From Utricularia gibba (lineage: Eukaryota; Streptophyta; Magnoliopsida; Lamiales; Lentibulariaceae): a stretch of 64,000 nucleotides of DNA. Made by a program: the position numbers and the translations under genes. The DNA is taken from assembly GCA_002189035.1 (NCBI GenBank), contig NEEC01000012.1, positions 744,001 through 808,000 on the forward strand. Reading direction: 5' to 3'. Of the stretch, positions 22,714 through 33,249 are shown piece by piece (position 1 is the first letter of the stretch; each line of letters begins with the position of its first letter). Below the pieces are notes generated by a model, which made no database searches, was not told where the DNA came from, and saw only the letters and a program-made list of their open reading frames with translations.

Positions 22714-23329
22714 AATAAATAATGCAAATGCTCAAATATTTTTATTTCATTTGTTATGTAGTTTTCATTTATACAAATTTTGTAAATTATAAAAAAAAAG
22801 AGTTCTTAATATTTTATCTTATCTTTATGATTTTTTTGTTATTGTATTTTATTTTAATAAAATTTTTAGATACATTTTTTTAACAAATTAATAATATATA
22901 TTAGATTTAGAATATAGAATTTAATATTTAGTATTTGCAATTTAGGGATAATATAGCATTAGGTTTCAGGGAAAATTTTATGGATGAAAGTTGGGTTGCA
23001 TTGGGCTTCCCTAAGTTCCTGACTCTAGTTTTAAGGACTTTCACCAAATTTTAGGCTACAGTTAGGATGAAATTTATTTTTTTACTGTTTTGAAATCCAT
23101 GATTTTAATTTGTTTATTCTTTGAGTTGGACCAGCTATAGTTGGCCCATCGCCCTAGTATTTTTTAAAAATGTATTTTATAAAATTAAATATTTAAATTA
23201 TAAAGATTGATTTTAGTTAAATAAATTACAAAGAAGCTTGTTTGTAGAGATTCCAAATTTTAGCAAATATCAACTCAAAAAGTTTTGAAGTAGATATTAT
23301 TTGAATAAAAAAATGAGATTCAAGATTGT
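22714..23329. other. AT-rich intergenic DNA, nothing recognised
   Basis: This is the original target-site side of the Tat-like insertion. It contains AT-rich DNA and short homopolymers but no reading frame, RNA gene or repeat I can name. Confidence 0.5.
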
Positions 23330-23580
23330 TTTTCAAAATGGCATTCATGACAATAGAAGTGCTGATTGATCGTTTTGAAATTCGGATACAATCGTCGCAA
23401 AACTTGAACAGAAGGATGTCCTAATCCACTAGCGTGGACAGTAAGAAAATCATCACCATTATGATGTTTCTGAAGAGCATAACAAAAAATATTGACAGGA
23501 TTAGATGAAACTACGAGCTGGGTAGAGAGATCAAAGGATTTAGTATCTAGAAGATAGAGACCATTCTGAACCGGTGCATT
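23330..23580 (-). pseudogene. Ty1/copia pre-integrase fragment
   Basis: The minus strand translates to a frame with NGLYLLDTKSFDLSTQLVVS, HNGDDFLTVHASGLGHPSV and VLRRLYPNFKTINQHFYCHE. This matches the region just before copia integrase (LGHPS followed by His and Cys ligands). It is a short isolated fragment with no LTR or flanking domains. Confidence 0.65.
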
Positions 23581-23984
23581 TTGGGGAGGTGGTGAGATTT
23601 AATTATTTTTCTCTTGGTTTTGTGGTTGCGTTTCCTTGCAGCTGCTCGCAGTGTACTAATAGTAAGTGGAATCGCAGTGGAATTTCATTTTTGGGTGTTG
23701 TGGCTTCACAGGCTTTACATAACACAAGGAAGCAAACAGAAGCTTCTGAAGCACCTGAGGGATTTGGGAGATGAAGAGCTTCAGGGTTGCCATCAACTTG
23801 AAGTTGTTTCATAAACTAGGAGACAACATTCCTGCATACCTCATTGGAGTGAAAGCAAGTAGCGAGTGATGGTGGAAACATCCTGAAAGTGATATGGTAC
23901 AACCAAGTAGTATTTATGAATGTGATTGATGATGGGATGTCTGGTCTGGCTTCTTCGAGTCCCCTTTTGGGCCAAATCAAATGA
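23581..23984. other. Downstream flank of ndhM, likely 3' untranslated region plus unknown DNA
   Basis: It lies immediately 3' of ndhM on the minus strand. Short open frames exist on both strands, and one plus-strand frame follows a TTTCCTTGCAG that looks like a splice acceptor. No family is recognisable and no consistent gene model can be built. Confidence 0.35.
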
Positions 23985-24661
23985 TCACTGAACCTGGGCA
24001 TCGTAGTTGAATCCAACCCTGGGTTTTCCCATGCTGAAATTCAAGACTCTGGCCTCCATGTTGTACTGAATCTCTCCTTGATACAGCATCCTCCTGATAT
24101 AATGCTCAATGTCCGAGCCAATCAAACGAAGTGTGTATTCTGTCAACGGAGCTCCCTGTTCCACCATACCACACAATCAATAGTCTTCAGACTTTGAGAA
24201 GAGCAAGAAGGGTTGAGACGATTGACCTCATAGTAGTCGACGAGCTCCTGGAAATAGGAGTAGACTTTGTTGCAGGTTTCATCAGTCCATACGAACTCAT
24301 CAGTGGGATCAAGGATGAGGGTGAGCTTATCGGTCTGAGTCTGATCGAATTCGCACGTCTCAGGATCAATATAAGCAGCGTAAATCCTGACATGCCTTGT
24401 GGTGCTGCTGAGCCACTGCCCTCCCACGTTCCTTTCCATGTTCTTACTTTTCACATTCACCTGCTTCTCAACCGGGCGTGGCTGCGTGGGTATCTGGCTC
24501 CTGCTCTCGACACTCTTCTCTGGTTCTTCTCGGACGCTCGCCTCTTGGGATGAAGTCGCCAGAATCACGCTTCGTCTCTTGACTTGGCTCCTAATCCTCC
24601 TCCAAGCCGTCGTCGCCAAGCCGGCCGAGGCAACGTAAGTGGAAGTTGAACAACAAGACAT
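23985..24661 (-). CDS. ndhM: NAD(P)H-quinone oxidoreductase subunit M, chloroplastic
   Basis: This nuclear gene encodes a subunit of the peripheral arm of the thylakoid NDH complex, which serves cyclic electron flow around photosystem I. Two exons join as complement(23985..24155, 24227..24661) with a 71-bp GT-AG intron, giving 201 codons. The first ~40 residues (MSCCSTSTYVASAG..., rich in Ser/Thr/Arg, few acids) look like a chloroplast transit peptide. An acidic linker follows, then the conserved core: VGGQWLSSTTRHVRIYAAYI, LTLILDPTDEFVWTDE, VYSYFQELVDYYE, splice, GAPLTEYTLRLIGSDIEHYI and ARVLNFSMGKPRVGF. The core agrees with plant and cyanobacterial NdhM as I remember them, and nothing is missing. 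It is the only intact gene within the transposon-rich middle of the window. Confidence 0.93.
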
Positions 24662-25502
24662 CCTGACGGCGGGGAGTGGATTGGATTGGATCCAGGGCTA
24701 CTACTGGTTCGCTTTGCTGGTTTGCTTCCGAGGATAAGAGAGGACTGGAGTGTCGTTACATCCACACGTTCTGGTCTATAACCACTAACAAATTAGAATC
24801 CATATTCTGACGTGACGGTAAAGGGAGTGCAAAAAACCGTATCTATCTATTATGCGCCTCTGCATCTAAGCTCTACCATAAACACCACTTTCTTAATTCT
24901 GGATCTACGAAATTTCAACATTCAATGTGAATATTCTCATTCTTTTAATTATTCAACCATTTCAATTATTTGTAAGAAGTAGTTTTGTTGGTTGGTTAAT
25001 TGGTCACATTTTATTCATGAAATGGCTTTGGTTGATATAATTCTGGATACTGTAAAATAATTATATTAGATAGAATAAGTACAAGTAGCTTGGATTAGAA
25101 TTTATGAATTCTATGGCTCGGATCTTTAGTATTCTCTTATTTATTACTTGTCTCTAATATTTAGGAAGAATACCGTCCTCCACTCTTATTAAGAAACTGA
25201 AAGAAAGAAAGAAAGAAATCCAAAAAGTATAAGAAAAAAAGAGCTTATGATAAGAGATAAGAGATAACTAACTTCGGAAGACAAAATACAAATAAATGAA
25301 AATAAAGATAAGGTACCAAAAACCCAATCTGTTTTTGAAGAATCTTATCTAAAGGAAAAAAAAAAGTCCACTTTTTTGTTTGAGAAAGTTCTTACAACTC
25401 TTCTTTTCGATACATTAAACTAATCAATTTGACAATGCCATCAAAAAGGAAATGCCACAATATTTTTTCCTCTAAAAGTACATGAGTTATCACCAAAACT
25501 AT
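24662..25502. other. Upstream region of ndhM (minus strand)
   Basis: The probable ndhM promoter lies within the first few hundred bases above 24661. The remainder is AT-rich and bears no gene. A GAAAGAAAGAAAGAAA run lies at about 25200. No TATA box can be assigned with confidence. Confidence 0.4.
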
Positions 25503-25966
25503 TGATGGGTTGTAAATTGGCCAAAGATAATCAGGCTCTGAAAAGACTGCCGAAAGGAGCTCTGAGGAAACAGTGTCTGCCGACAGACCGATATGTGTCA
25601 GAAATCTGACAGCGGCGGCAATATGGCGCAGTCTGAAAAGCGGCTGAACCATAGCAGAACGAGCGTCAATCATCTGAAAAGTAAGGTCACAGTGAAAGTA
25701 CAAAAAGCAACCGACACCTGCAGAAAGGGCAGATTCATATAGATCGGCCTCCTCGATAAATAGGAGAAGTTCCGAAGAAAGAGGGGTTGAATCCTAATAC
25801 TCAAAAAACTTGTATCGCTTTTTCGATCACCTCCGTCTAGTAGAAGTCTTCTCTGCCGAGCTCCGACAACTCTGTTGTTTTTCCGCCTCACGGTGGTTTC
25901 CACGTAAAAAATCTCTGCCTACAGTCATCTCATCTGGTCGCGTCGAGCGGATTTTCACCCACAACA
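25503..25966 (+). repeat. 5' LTR of the deleted Tat-like element
   Basis: The LTR starts TGATGGGTTGTAAATTGG and ends CACCCACAACA. The GGAGCTCTGAGG, GACAGCGGCGGC, GTCTGAAAAG and CACGGTGGTTTCCACGTAAA blocks are shared with the LTRs of the larger element. A TATA-like GATAAATAGG lies near 25755. Confidence 0.85.
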
Positions 25967-25970
25967 TATT

Positions 25971-25987
25971 TGGCGCCCACCGTGGGG
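25971..25987 (+). promoter_or_regulatory. Primer-binding site (tRNA-Lys type)
   Basis: TGGCGCCCACCGTGGGG follows the 5' LTR after 4 bases. From memory it complements the 3' end of a plant tRNA-Lys with about one mismatch. It is better preserved than the copy at 7711. Confidence 0.8.
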
Positions 25988-26041
25988 CCATCTATCGTCC
26001 CACTCGAGAAATCCACAGAGGTCACCCACCAAACATCAACC

Positions 26042-26100
26042 ATGGCAGAAAATAAAATGGCCACGAATTCTGTCCACACAGGAAGCATCGGCATGCGAAA
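26042..26100 (+). pseudogene. Stub of gag (first ~20 codons)
   Basis: An ATG opens MAENKMATNSVHTGS, matching the gag N-terminus at 7783. The frame then runs into 3' repeat DNA (GTGATAAGGATAAGCCC). This marks the left edge of the large internal deletion. Confidence 0.7.
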
Positions 26101-27130
26101 CCCTGTCCCGAGTGATAAGGATAAGCCCTAGTATAACCCGGGCCTCGGTTCCCGCAATTGTACACGTAAGCCCCGAAAAGGCCCTTAAGTACTAACCTTA
26201 CCGTCAAAATCTCGAGACGGCGAGAGCACACAAAGAAAATCCACCTATGCTCAAAACACTAGGGTTTCAGCCAGAAGAGGGCCCATTCAGATTGGGGAAG
26301 TCGCTGAACCCATGAGGGGTCTTCGTCTACTTTCCTAGCAGCGGTTCAACTCGCGTAAGGAAGTACTAAGGCAAATCAAAACTGAAAAGCCCAACCAAAG
26401 GATTCGCAACAAGATATCTATCCCCCGGGTCACAAAAGCCTAGACGAACCCTCAAAATTTATGCCCCGCTAGAGGCACAACAAACCAACTCGGGGCTGCC
26501 CCCAAAACATGTGATCTCCAAAGTCTAGGCCCCAGTGGGAAGGGTAAGCCTGGGTACAACTCGGGCGCTGGTTCCTACAACCGTCACCGTAAGCCTCGAA
26601 AAAGCCTTTAGGTTCAAACCTAATTGCCGAATCTCGAGACGGCGAGAGCGCCCAAAGCAAATCCGCACGTGTTTAAAACAAGGAGATCTCGATCAGAAGA
26701 GGGCCCATACAGATTGGGGAAGTTATTCAACCCAAGAGGGGTCCCCCCCTACTTCCCTAGCAGCAGTTCAGCTAGCATAAGAAACAACCACAACAAATAA
26801 AAATCCCACTAAATGGACGACAATAGATACATGACCTCCGGGTCATGTGGGCCCCGGTAAGCCCCCCAGGTCTAAACCCGTCATGGGCACAACAAACCGA
26901 ATCGAGGCTCTCCCCGAAATATAAGACCTCCAAAACTCTAACACAACTTGGGTGCCAATCCTCCCTAAATGCTGTTCGAATAAGCACCGAAAAAGCTCTA
27001 AATAAAGAGAACGCTGCCGAATCTTGAAATGGTAAACATGCCCGAAACCGATCCGGCTATGCCTTGAAAGCACGGATCTGACCAGGTGAAGACATATTCG
27101 AAGTAGGGAAATAACTCAAACCCAGGTGGT
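26100..27130. repeat. 3'-type tandem repeats of about 0.4 kb
   Basis: Diverged units starting near 26108, 26530 and 26940 share GTAAGCC(C/T)(C/T)G..TACAAC, CTCGAGACGGCGAGAGC and AGAGGGCCCATWCAGATTGG. The period is about 0.41-0.42 kb. Another partial unit lies near 28105. They equal the repeats at 18030-18480. Confidence 0.75.
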
Positions 27131-27370
27131 TCTCGAGCATGTCCTTAATGAAAATCGAGTGATTACAAGAGAATACTTGAGCGAAGAGCCCGGTCGGGTG
27201 ATTGGCGAATCGTGCAACTCGTAAATATCAGTAAAGGCGAAAGTAGTAGAAGCCAAAGATAATAAAATCAGAAAGAAGAATCCCGAACCGGGATCTCAAA
27301 GTTTCCAAAAACCCCAGAATCGGAGACAAGAACATTAGTTCAGCAAAAGAAGAGACAAGGAGATTAAACT

Positions 27371-27625
27371 TCAGGAGGAGGAGGGGATCGCTGCGAGGAC
27401 CGACTGAGGGGCCAACATCCTCCGAAGCCTCGCCAGCAGTTTGGCCTCATTCTCCCGCTCGATTCTAGACCGAATGAGTGTAATCAAGCGCGCCCGATCA
27501 ACCTCGAATCCGAGTCCAAGTGCAGGGTGAGCATCCGCGATAACATCGAGCATATTCTCATCCTTCGTCAGAGGGTTGACCCTTTCGAAGTGTGGATCCA
27601 TAATGGCCAATCCAAATTCTCTGCT
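27371..27625 (-). pseudogene. Second copy of the antisense-frame tail
   Basis: The minus-strand frame carries VNPLTKDENMLDVIADAHPA and an Arg/Glu-rich end. It is a diverged copy of VNPLTKDENMFDIISDVHPA at 28509-28928. It ends at 27625 where the reverse LTR piece begins, so the open frame running to 27751 is chimeric. Confidence 0.65.
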
Positions 27626-28095
27626 TGTTACGAGTGAAAATCGGTATGGCGGACTGGGCCGATTTCGGGTTGCGGGTGGTATTGTGTCCTTTTTTCTGTC
27701 TGTTCGGTTTGATTGGATAAAATAGAAGTAGGCGGGGATTGTGGAAACCACCGTGAGGCGGAAAAACCACGGAGTTATCGGAGCTTGCCGGAGAAAATGT
27801 TTACTAAACGGAGATGATGGAGAAAGATACAGATTGGGAGGCTAGGGGTCCAATCTTCTTTCCCACCATGATTTCTTCTACTTATGAAGAGGGAAAGGGG
27901 ACCGACCCGACCGAATCATGAGCTTCGCATGTGTCGGCTATCTTTCTGTGCTTGTGCTATGATCTTACTTTTCAGACAATCGTCGCCCATTCTGCCGTGA
28001 TTTAGTTACTCTTCAGACTGAACCATGCAACTCTGTCAGATCCTCTGACAAATATCGATCGGTCGACAGACATTATCTCATCGATGACCTCCAAG
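27626..28095 (-). mobile_element. Reverse-orientation Tat-like LTR piece
   Basis: Reverse-complemented, this matches the Tat-like LTRs: GAGATAATGTCTGTCGACCG, GTCTGAAGAG, AACTCCGTGGTTTTTCCGCC and CACGGTGGTTTCCAC, ending CACTCGTAACA. The first ~60 bases of the LTR are missing at the 28095 side. It lies opposite in direction to the flanking LTRs at 25503 and 30861. Confidence 0.75.
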
Positions 28096-28508
28096 AGTCT
28101 AGGCTTCGATGATATGGGTAAGCCAACTCGGGTAACCCGCTTCCTCACATTATTCGTATAAACCCCTCGAAAAAGCTTTAAGCAAAGCCCATGCTCCTCG
28201 TTCTGGATATGGCAAACGCATTTGAAACAGATCCGAATATATCCCGACAGCGTGGATCTCGCCCAAGACGACCTATTGAAAATGAGGCGAGGTTCCACTC
28301 ATAACGAATACTCAAGCACGAAAGTCCAACTATTTAACTCGCCGAGCAAATCGTGCGATTCGCAGATTGAAGCAACCAGTAAAAATAGAAGGCAATATGA
28401 CCAAAATAAGGGAAGCGAAAGAAGCAATCCAAAATCGGGACTCCCCGAAATACCCAAAAAACCCCAAACCGGGGACAAAAATGTTAGCTTCAAGCAAGCG
28501 AAGGAAAA

Positions 28509-30480
28509 TTAAGAGAAACTAAAGTTCAAGGGAGGGAGATCCGTAGGAGGACCAACTGAAGGGCCAACATGCCCCTGTAACCATGCCCGCAGCCTAGCCT
28601 CGTTCTCCCAACCGACCCTAGTTCGGATAAGTGCAACTAGGCGTTCGTGATCCACTTCAAAGCCAAATTCAGGAGCAGGATGAACGTCCGAGATGATGTC
28701 GAACATGTTCTCATCTTTCGTCAAGGGGTTGACACTGTCAAAAAACGGATCCGTAATGGATAGTCCGAACTCCTGGCTGATTTGACGCCTTTGTCGATAT
28801 AGAAGCAGACTGATTAAATCACCGGTGTAGATGTCCAACAATTCGGAGAAGCAAGCCGACTTCACGAAATTCTCCAAAAGCTCCCGCTGGGATGCCTCTT
28901 GCTCGAGTAGTTTGGCCTCTAAGGCCAAAATGCGTTCTTTGCTCTACTTTAACTCCTCCTCAGCCTCTTGAAAACGCATTTTAAAGTTTTCCTTCTCAGA
29001 GTTGGCATCATCGATCGCCTTCCCCATCTCCCTCACTAACGTCTGCAGCTCCTCCTCCCGGCGGGTGCGCTTCCTGAGAATACACCTCAATGCACTCCCT
29101 TCCTCTCCCAGTGAATTTATTTTGGCATCCTATGCCTCAACTTGAGCTCAAAGCTGAGAAACTTCCTCCGTGGTGGATCCCATTTCCTTGGCCATCCCCC
29201 ATGCAAAGGTCAAAGCCTGGAAGAAAGGTAATCAAGTCGTCATCCGAGCGTGCATTATCCTGAGAAAGAATAGAACCTGCCAAATTCCCTTGAGTATAAT
29301 TTCCGGCTCAACTCCTGACATACTCGAAGTCGACTCCTCTAAGGCTTTCCATAGCTCCTCTAAGGCTTTCCGAAAAGGGGTCCCTGCCGAGAACTGGACT
29401 TTCGACAGGCATCAACGAGGGAGACATCTTCTTTTTCCCTTTTCCAGAGGTCGAAAAAGGAGCCGTTTCCCGAATCTCATGAACCTTAGTTACTCGGCCT
29501 CCTTCCGCAGTCAAATCAACAGCATCTGGGTGAACTTCTGGAGAACCGGCCTAGCGGAATAAATAAAAAGGGTCAGACTCGGAAATCGGAAGTCGATGTA
29601 CGGGAAAACAGACCTGTGCGGGAGGAGTCACCTCGGACTCCTGCATCCTCCGCATTTCGGCAAAGAAACGGGACATTACAGAGTCCTCCAGTGCACTTCC
29701 TCGTACCATCTCCTCAGCTGCACACGAAAGTGGGAAAAACGGTGAAACATGATGAAGGCATTATGATTCGGGGAGACAGAGCCTAACTACCTTTGTGCCT
29801 TTTGGAAGGCTTCTGTGCACGAACTTTAACTCTTGTTCTTTTCTTTGGAAGAGAATGGCGAACAGAAGGTTCAGAAATTGGGTCGGGGGAAGATGGAATT
29901 ATCGAATCGGAAATGGGAGGTGTACCAGAAATAACAGGGGTATCGGGTGGAGACTGAAAAAGGTGACGAAATTCCAACTTAGAACCAAGGGGAATGATGA
30001 AATCAGACCAAGGCCCCCCCCCTCCCCTCCCCCCAAATGTGGCCAAGGATCCCGCACGCAGTTAGTGTGTCTCGTGAAAGCATCTGGGATCGGGACTCGT
30101 ATTTCACAGAGCACTCACTGAGCCTCCGATACACATCCCTCCGAGAATCGTTAGAAGGGCGAAAGCGGCCGAAGTTTTTAACCTCAAAGGGACTAGGGGG
30201 TTTAATTGGGAAGTTCCACCTAGCTCCTATAGGGGGAGCAACCCAAATAAAAGAGGACCACTAGTCATGGTGAGTATCGGGAGGTTTAACAACGAAATCG
30301 GGATGATCTTCGAATCGGCGAAACTGAAAGTGAGCACGCCGATGCATCGGCGGTTTAGCTTTTCGAACAGCTATTTTGAAGAGTTGGAAAAAATCCACCA
30401 AAGTCATCGCCGGATCCATTGCCGCCAAATAGAACAAGAAGGCCGTAAAGTAAAAAATTGAGTCTAGGGCCAGGAATTAA
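28509..30480 (-). pseudogene. Antisense reading frame of the deleted Tat-like element
   Basis: The minus-strand frame is homologous to 18484-20119. From its start it carries a region with MDPAMTLVDFFQLFKIAVRK, then NFPIKPPSPFEVKNF, a Ser/Pro/basic part (29783-30046), a coiled-coil-like part and a C-terminal VNPLTKDENMFDIISDVHPA region (28509-28928). Several frame changes and an in-frame stop occur. The similar order in two elements shows it belonged to the parent element. The family call (putative plant transposon protein, PF04195-like) is from memory. Confidence 0.6.
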
Positions 30481-30860
30481 TCCAGGAATGCGAAGGAGAT
30501 GTGGAGAAAATACGGATACCTGAAGAACGCGCAATTTCCGATGAGCGGCACGGCGGCGAACACAATGGAACACGAATGGTGCTGAAACTTCACGAAAGAA
30601 CAAAGAGGGCAAAGGGGAGAAGTGACGGGAAAAAGGCGTATTTATGAAGGAAGTGTTCGGGAGGCAAAACGGCGCACTGTTTGGAGTGCCCAAAATGAGC
30701 GAGAAACAAGCGTGGAGCATCCTGGAGGCGACGCGTGGCGAGGAAATTGTTTTGGGTGAGTTAGAGGCCCAACCTTGAGAGGACGATATGCTCGAAATCG
30801 GAATAGTTACGATTCTGATTCCCCGACTTGCCCGAGAAGGGTCCACATCGGCAAATCAGA

Positions 30861-31379
30861 GATGGACCGTTTGTGTCAGATCTCTGAAAGGCTGCCAGGT
30901 GGGCTCTCCATGAGATAATGCCTGCCGATAGACCGATATGTGTCAAAGATTTGACAGCGGCAATATGGCACAGTCTGAAAAGTGGCCAAGTCATAGCAGA
31001 ACGGGCAGCGATTGCCTGAAAAGCAAGATGACAGTACAAGTACAGGAAGGTAGCCAACACCTGCAGAACTCATGATTCGGTCAGGTCGGCCTCCTCTATA
31101 AATAGAAGAAATCATAACGACGAGGGGCTTGGACCCTAAGTCTCACAGCCTTTACCTTACTCCACCACCTCCAGTAAGGCAGTTTTCCTGCGAGCTCCAA
31201 CAACTCCGTGGTTTTTTCCATCTTACGGCAGCTTTCCACATAAAAACCTTTGCCTGCCTTTCTTTCTTTCGATCACACTGAACAAATAAAAAAAAAAGCA
31301 TAACAAGGCACGATAATTCTGGTCGCATTTATAACCCAAAAATCGGCCTCACCTCGGATTCCGATTTTCACACCTAACA
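30861..31379 (+). repeat. 3' LTR of the deleted Tat-like element
   Basis: It starts near GATGGACCGTTTGTGTCAG (left edge mutated, so approximate) and ends TTTTCACACCTAACA. It aligns with 25503-25966 and contains an extra A-rich segment near 31287. Confidence 0.8.
31097..31104 (+). promoter_or_regulatory. TATA box of the Tat-like 3' LTR
   Basis: TATAAATA lies inside CTCCTCTATAAATAGAAG, aligned with weaker TATA-like sequences in the related LTRs (25755 and 7440). It is in the expected place for the LTR promoter, ahead of the R region. Confidence 0.5.
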
Positions 31380-31384
31380 TATAG

Positions 31385-31748
31385 GTCGATTGTTGATCAT
31401 ATTTTAGTTGAATGCTATTAAAAAATTAAATAAAGGAAGAATTTAAATCTAATGACATATTGTACATACCCTCTCTCTCCCCTATCTCCTTTAGTGCAAT
31501 TTGAGAACTGCTATTAAAATTTTTTCCCCTTTGCATCATATCCTATCATTATTTTCGGTTTGCAAAACACCATTTTTTGTTTATCATTTTTAAAATACCG
31601 TATATTAAATCTCCCTTTTTAGAATTCTAAATCAAAAAAATACAAAGATAATCAAACTAACAAATGAATTAAATTCATATAATTGAAAAACTTACAATTA
31701 TAATTAAATTCAACAATGAACGACATACCTCACTCCATAGGATCATAT
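31385..31748. other. AT-rich spacer, nothing recognised
   Basis: The spacer between the Tat-like 3' LTR and the copia LTR is AT-rich. No reading frame or repeat is recognisable. Confidence 0.5.
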
Positions 31749-32027
31749 TGTTGGAGATCAGCCTCAATCCAAAGATTGAAGGTGATTGGAAGCACTAATC
31801 TTGTGTTATAAAGTTATGTTTCAATTAAAAAGTGTTGGGTTCGAGTTGTTGGACTTTTTGTGTGTTTTTAATGATTGTGACCCACTGTTGGGTAACCTGG
31901 GTATTGGGTATATATAAACCCTACTAGGAACACATGTGAATTAGGTTTTTGGTTATTCTTATTGTTCATGAGTCGTTTTTCATCCAAGGTGATCTCATGA
32001 GAATCATCCCCTTTGTTCCTTGCATCA
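31749..32027 (+). mobile_element. Ty1/copia LTR (isolated 5' LTR)
   Basis: The 279-bp sequence starts TGTTGGAGATCAGCC and ends CCTTGCATCA. A TATA box TATATAAA lies at 31911-31918. A copia-type primer site TGGTATCAGAG follows at 32031-32041. No matching 3' LTR is seen. 32042-32249 is spacer with A-runs and no recognised coding region. Confidence 0.75.
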
Positions 32028-32030
32028 ACA

Positions 32031-32041
32031 TGGTATCAGAG
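32031..32041 (+). promoter_or_regulatory. Primer-binding site, initiator tRNA-Met type
   Basis: TGGTATCAGAG follows the LTR end after 3 bases. This is the usual plant copia primer site, complementary to the 3' end of initiator tRNA-Met. Confidence 0.8.
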
Positions 32042-32249
32042 TGTTTGCCTCACGGCACGGCTAGGGCGGCCAAGATGGGTTTCATTCTGGTCAGAGATCC
32101 GGTTAACAAAAAAAAAAAAAACAAGGAGATGCATTGGGGTTAGGTGACAAAAATTAGATCGACCTATAACCCGAGCACTACCTATAATCACACGAAAAAA
32201 AAAACACAAGTCGTAATCAGATCAAAGACCAGTTCGACTAAAGGGCGGG

Positions 32250-32388
32250 TGTTAGAATACAACCCACATCGGAAAATGAAAATGGAATAGTAATCAATTG
32301 GGCCTAATCTTTTCTAATGTGATCCACGTTTCTTATGTACTTGGGCTTCACGTGTGCATTTGCCCGACCCATCGGATCCTGAATTTCA
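32250..32388 (+). mobile_element. Second, short Ty1/copia LTR
   Basis: A 139-bp sequence starting TGTTAGAATACAACCCACATCGG and ending GAATTTCA is followed by a primer site at 32392. The TGTTAGAAT...CCACATCGG start is common among plant copia and TRIM LTRs. It leads into a copia gag frame, so it is the 5' end of a copia element truncated at about 33234. Confidence 0.75.
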
Positions 32389-32391
32389 ACA

Positions 32392-32403
32392 TGGTATCAG
32401 AGC
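32392..32403 (+). promoter_or_regulatory. Primer-binding site, initiator tRNA-Met type
   Basis: TGGTATCAGAGC lies 3 bases after the short LTR. It is a full match to the usual plant copia primer site. Confidence 0.85.
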
Positions 32404-32513
32404 AGTAAGGTTCTCAAACCTGTGTTCGTTTCAGTATTTTATTTACAGTTCAGCCTTTTTTCACTTAGTGGTTTGCCAAGTATCAACCCGAAGCTTGTCA
32501 AACGGTGGCTATA

Positions 32514-33234
32514 ATGGCATCTGGTAGGGGGCCTCATATATTTGATGGTTCTGAGAATGGAAGTTGGGTCAAAAATATGCGTAGCTACCTTTGAGTCAAA
32601 AAGATTTGGGATGGGGTTGAAAGGGAGATACCGACTATTACAGTAACAAGCAAATCTGCATCAGAACAACAAGAGGAAGCTAAGTATCTTCAACAGAGAA
32701 AAGATGAAGCAATGGATGTCTTATATCAAGCCATTTTTGAGCATCTATTTGATGATATTGTAGAGTGTCAATCAGCGAAAGAAATATGAGATACTCTCAA
32801 ATCCCATTATGATGGTGATGTCAAACTCAGAGAGATAATATGCAAAAACAAGTTCGAGGACTTTGAGAGGAACAAAATATTAGACAATGAAACCATACAA
32901 GTCTATTATGAACGTACTGCGAAGATTGTGAAGTAGATTCGAGGATTGGGGGAAAAACATGAGGCTAAAAAGGTCAGCAAGGCAATCATGAGCCTACCTG
33001 CAAGATTCGAGCCAAAGATATGTGCACTTGAGACAGAAAGAAAAATCCTTGACATTAATGAATGAAAGCTCCATCAACTTTATCTTGAATATACTGTTAC
33101 ACCAAAGCCAACATTTAGAGAGATGATGATTGAGATGCAATCTACAGAAAAGAGATTGGAACTAAGAGATGGTTATTAGGTTGAGAAAACTTATGGTAAA
33201 ACTGCTCTCCTCACCAAAATGCAGAAGTATATAT
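32514..33234 (+). pseudogene. Ty1/copia gag with in-frame stops
   Basis: From the ATG at 32514 one frame stays aligned with copia gag (UBN2/DUF4219-type) for about 240 codons, including MASGRGPHIFDGSENGSWVK, ETIQVYYERTAKIVK and KAIMSLPARFEPK. Five in-frame stops interrupt it but there is no obvious frameshift. Just past 33230 the sequence changes to the Athila-like post-pol frame, so zinc knuckle, integrase and the rest are missing. Confidence 0.8.
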
Positions 33235-33249
33235 TTTGTTACATTCATT

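Larger units (their letters stand above)
25503..31379 (+). mobile_element. Internally deleted Tat-like element (non-autonomous derivative)
   Basis: A 5' LTR (25503-25966), primer site and the first ~20 codons of gag are followed at about 26100 directly by the 3' repeat region, antisense frame and a 3' LTR (30861-31379). All of protease, reverse transcriptase, RNase H and integrase are missing. The family is the same as the element at 7192-22708, shown by LTR, gag start, repeats and antisense frame. Flanks ACTAT (25498-25502) and TATAG (31380-31384) do not match, so one end may be rearranged. A reverse-orientation LTR piece sits inside at 27626-28095. Confidence 0.75.

Noticed and set aside
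23574-23814. Plus-strand exon after TTTCCTTGCAG
   Set aside because: No matching donor, no recognisable product, and it lies in the 3' flank of ndhM; no gene model could be made.
31380-31384. Target duplication for the deleted Tat-like element
   Set aside because: The flanks ACTAT and TATAG do not match, so I do not claim one.
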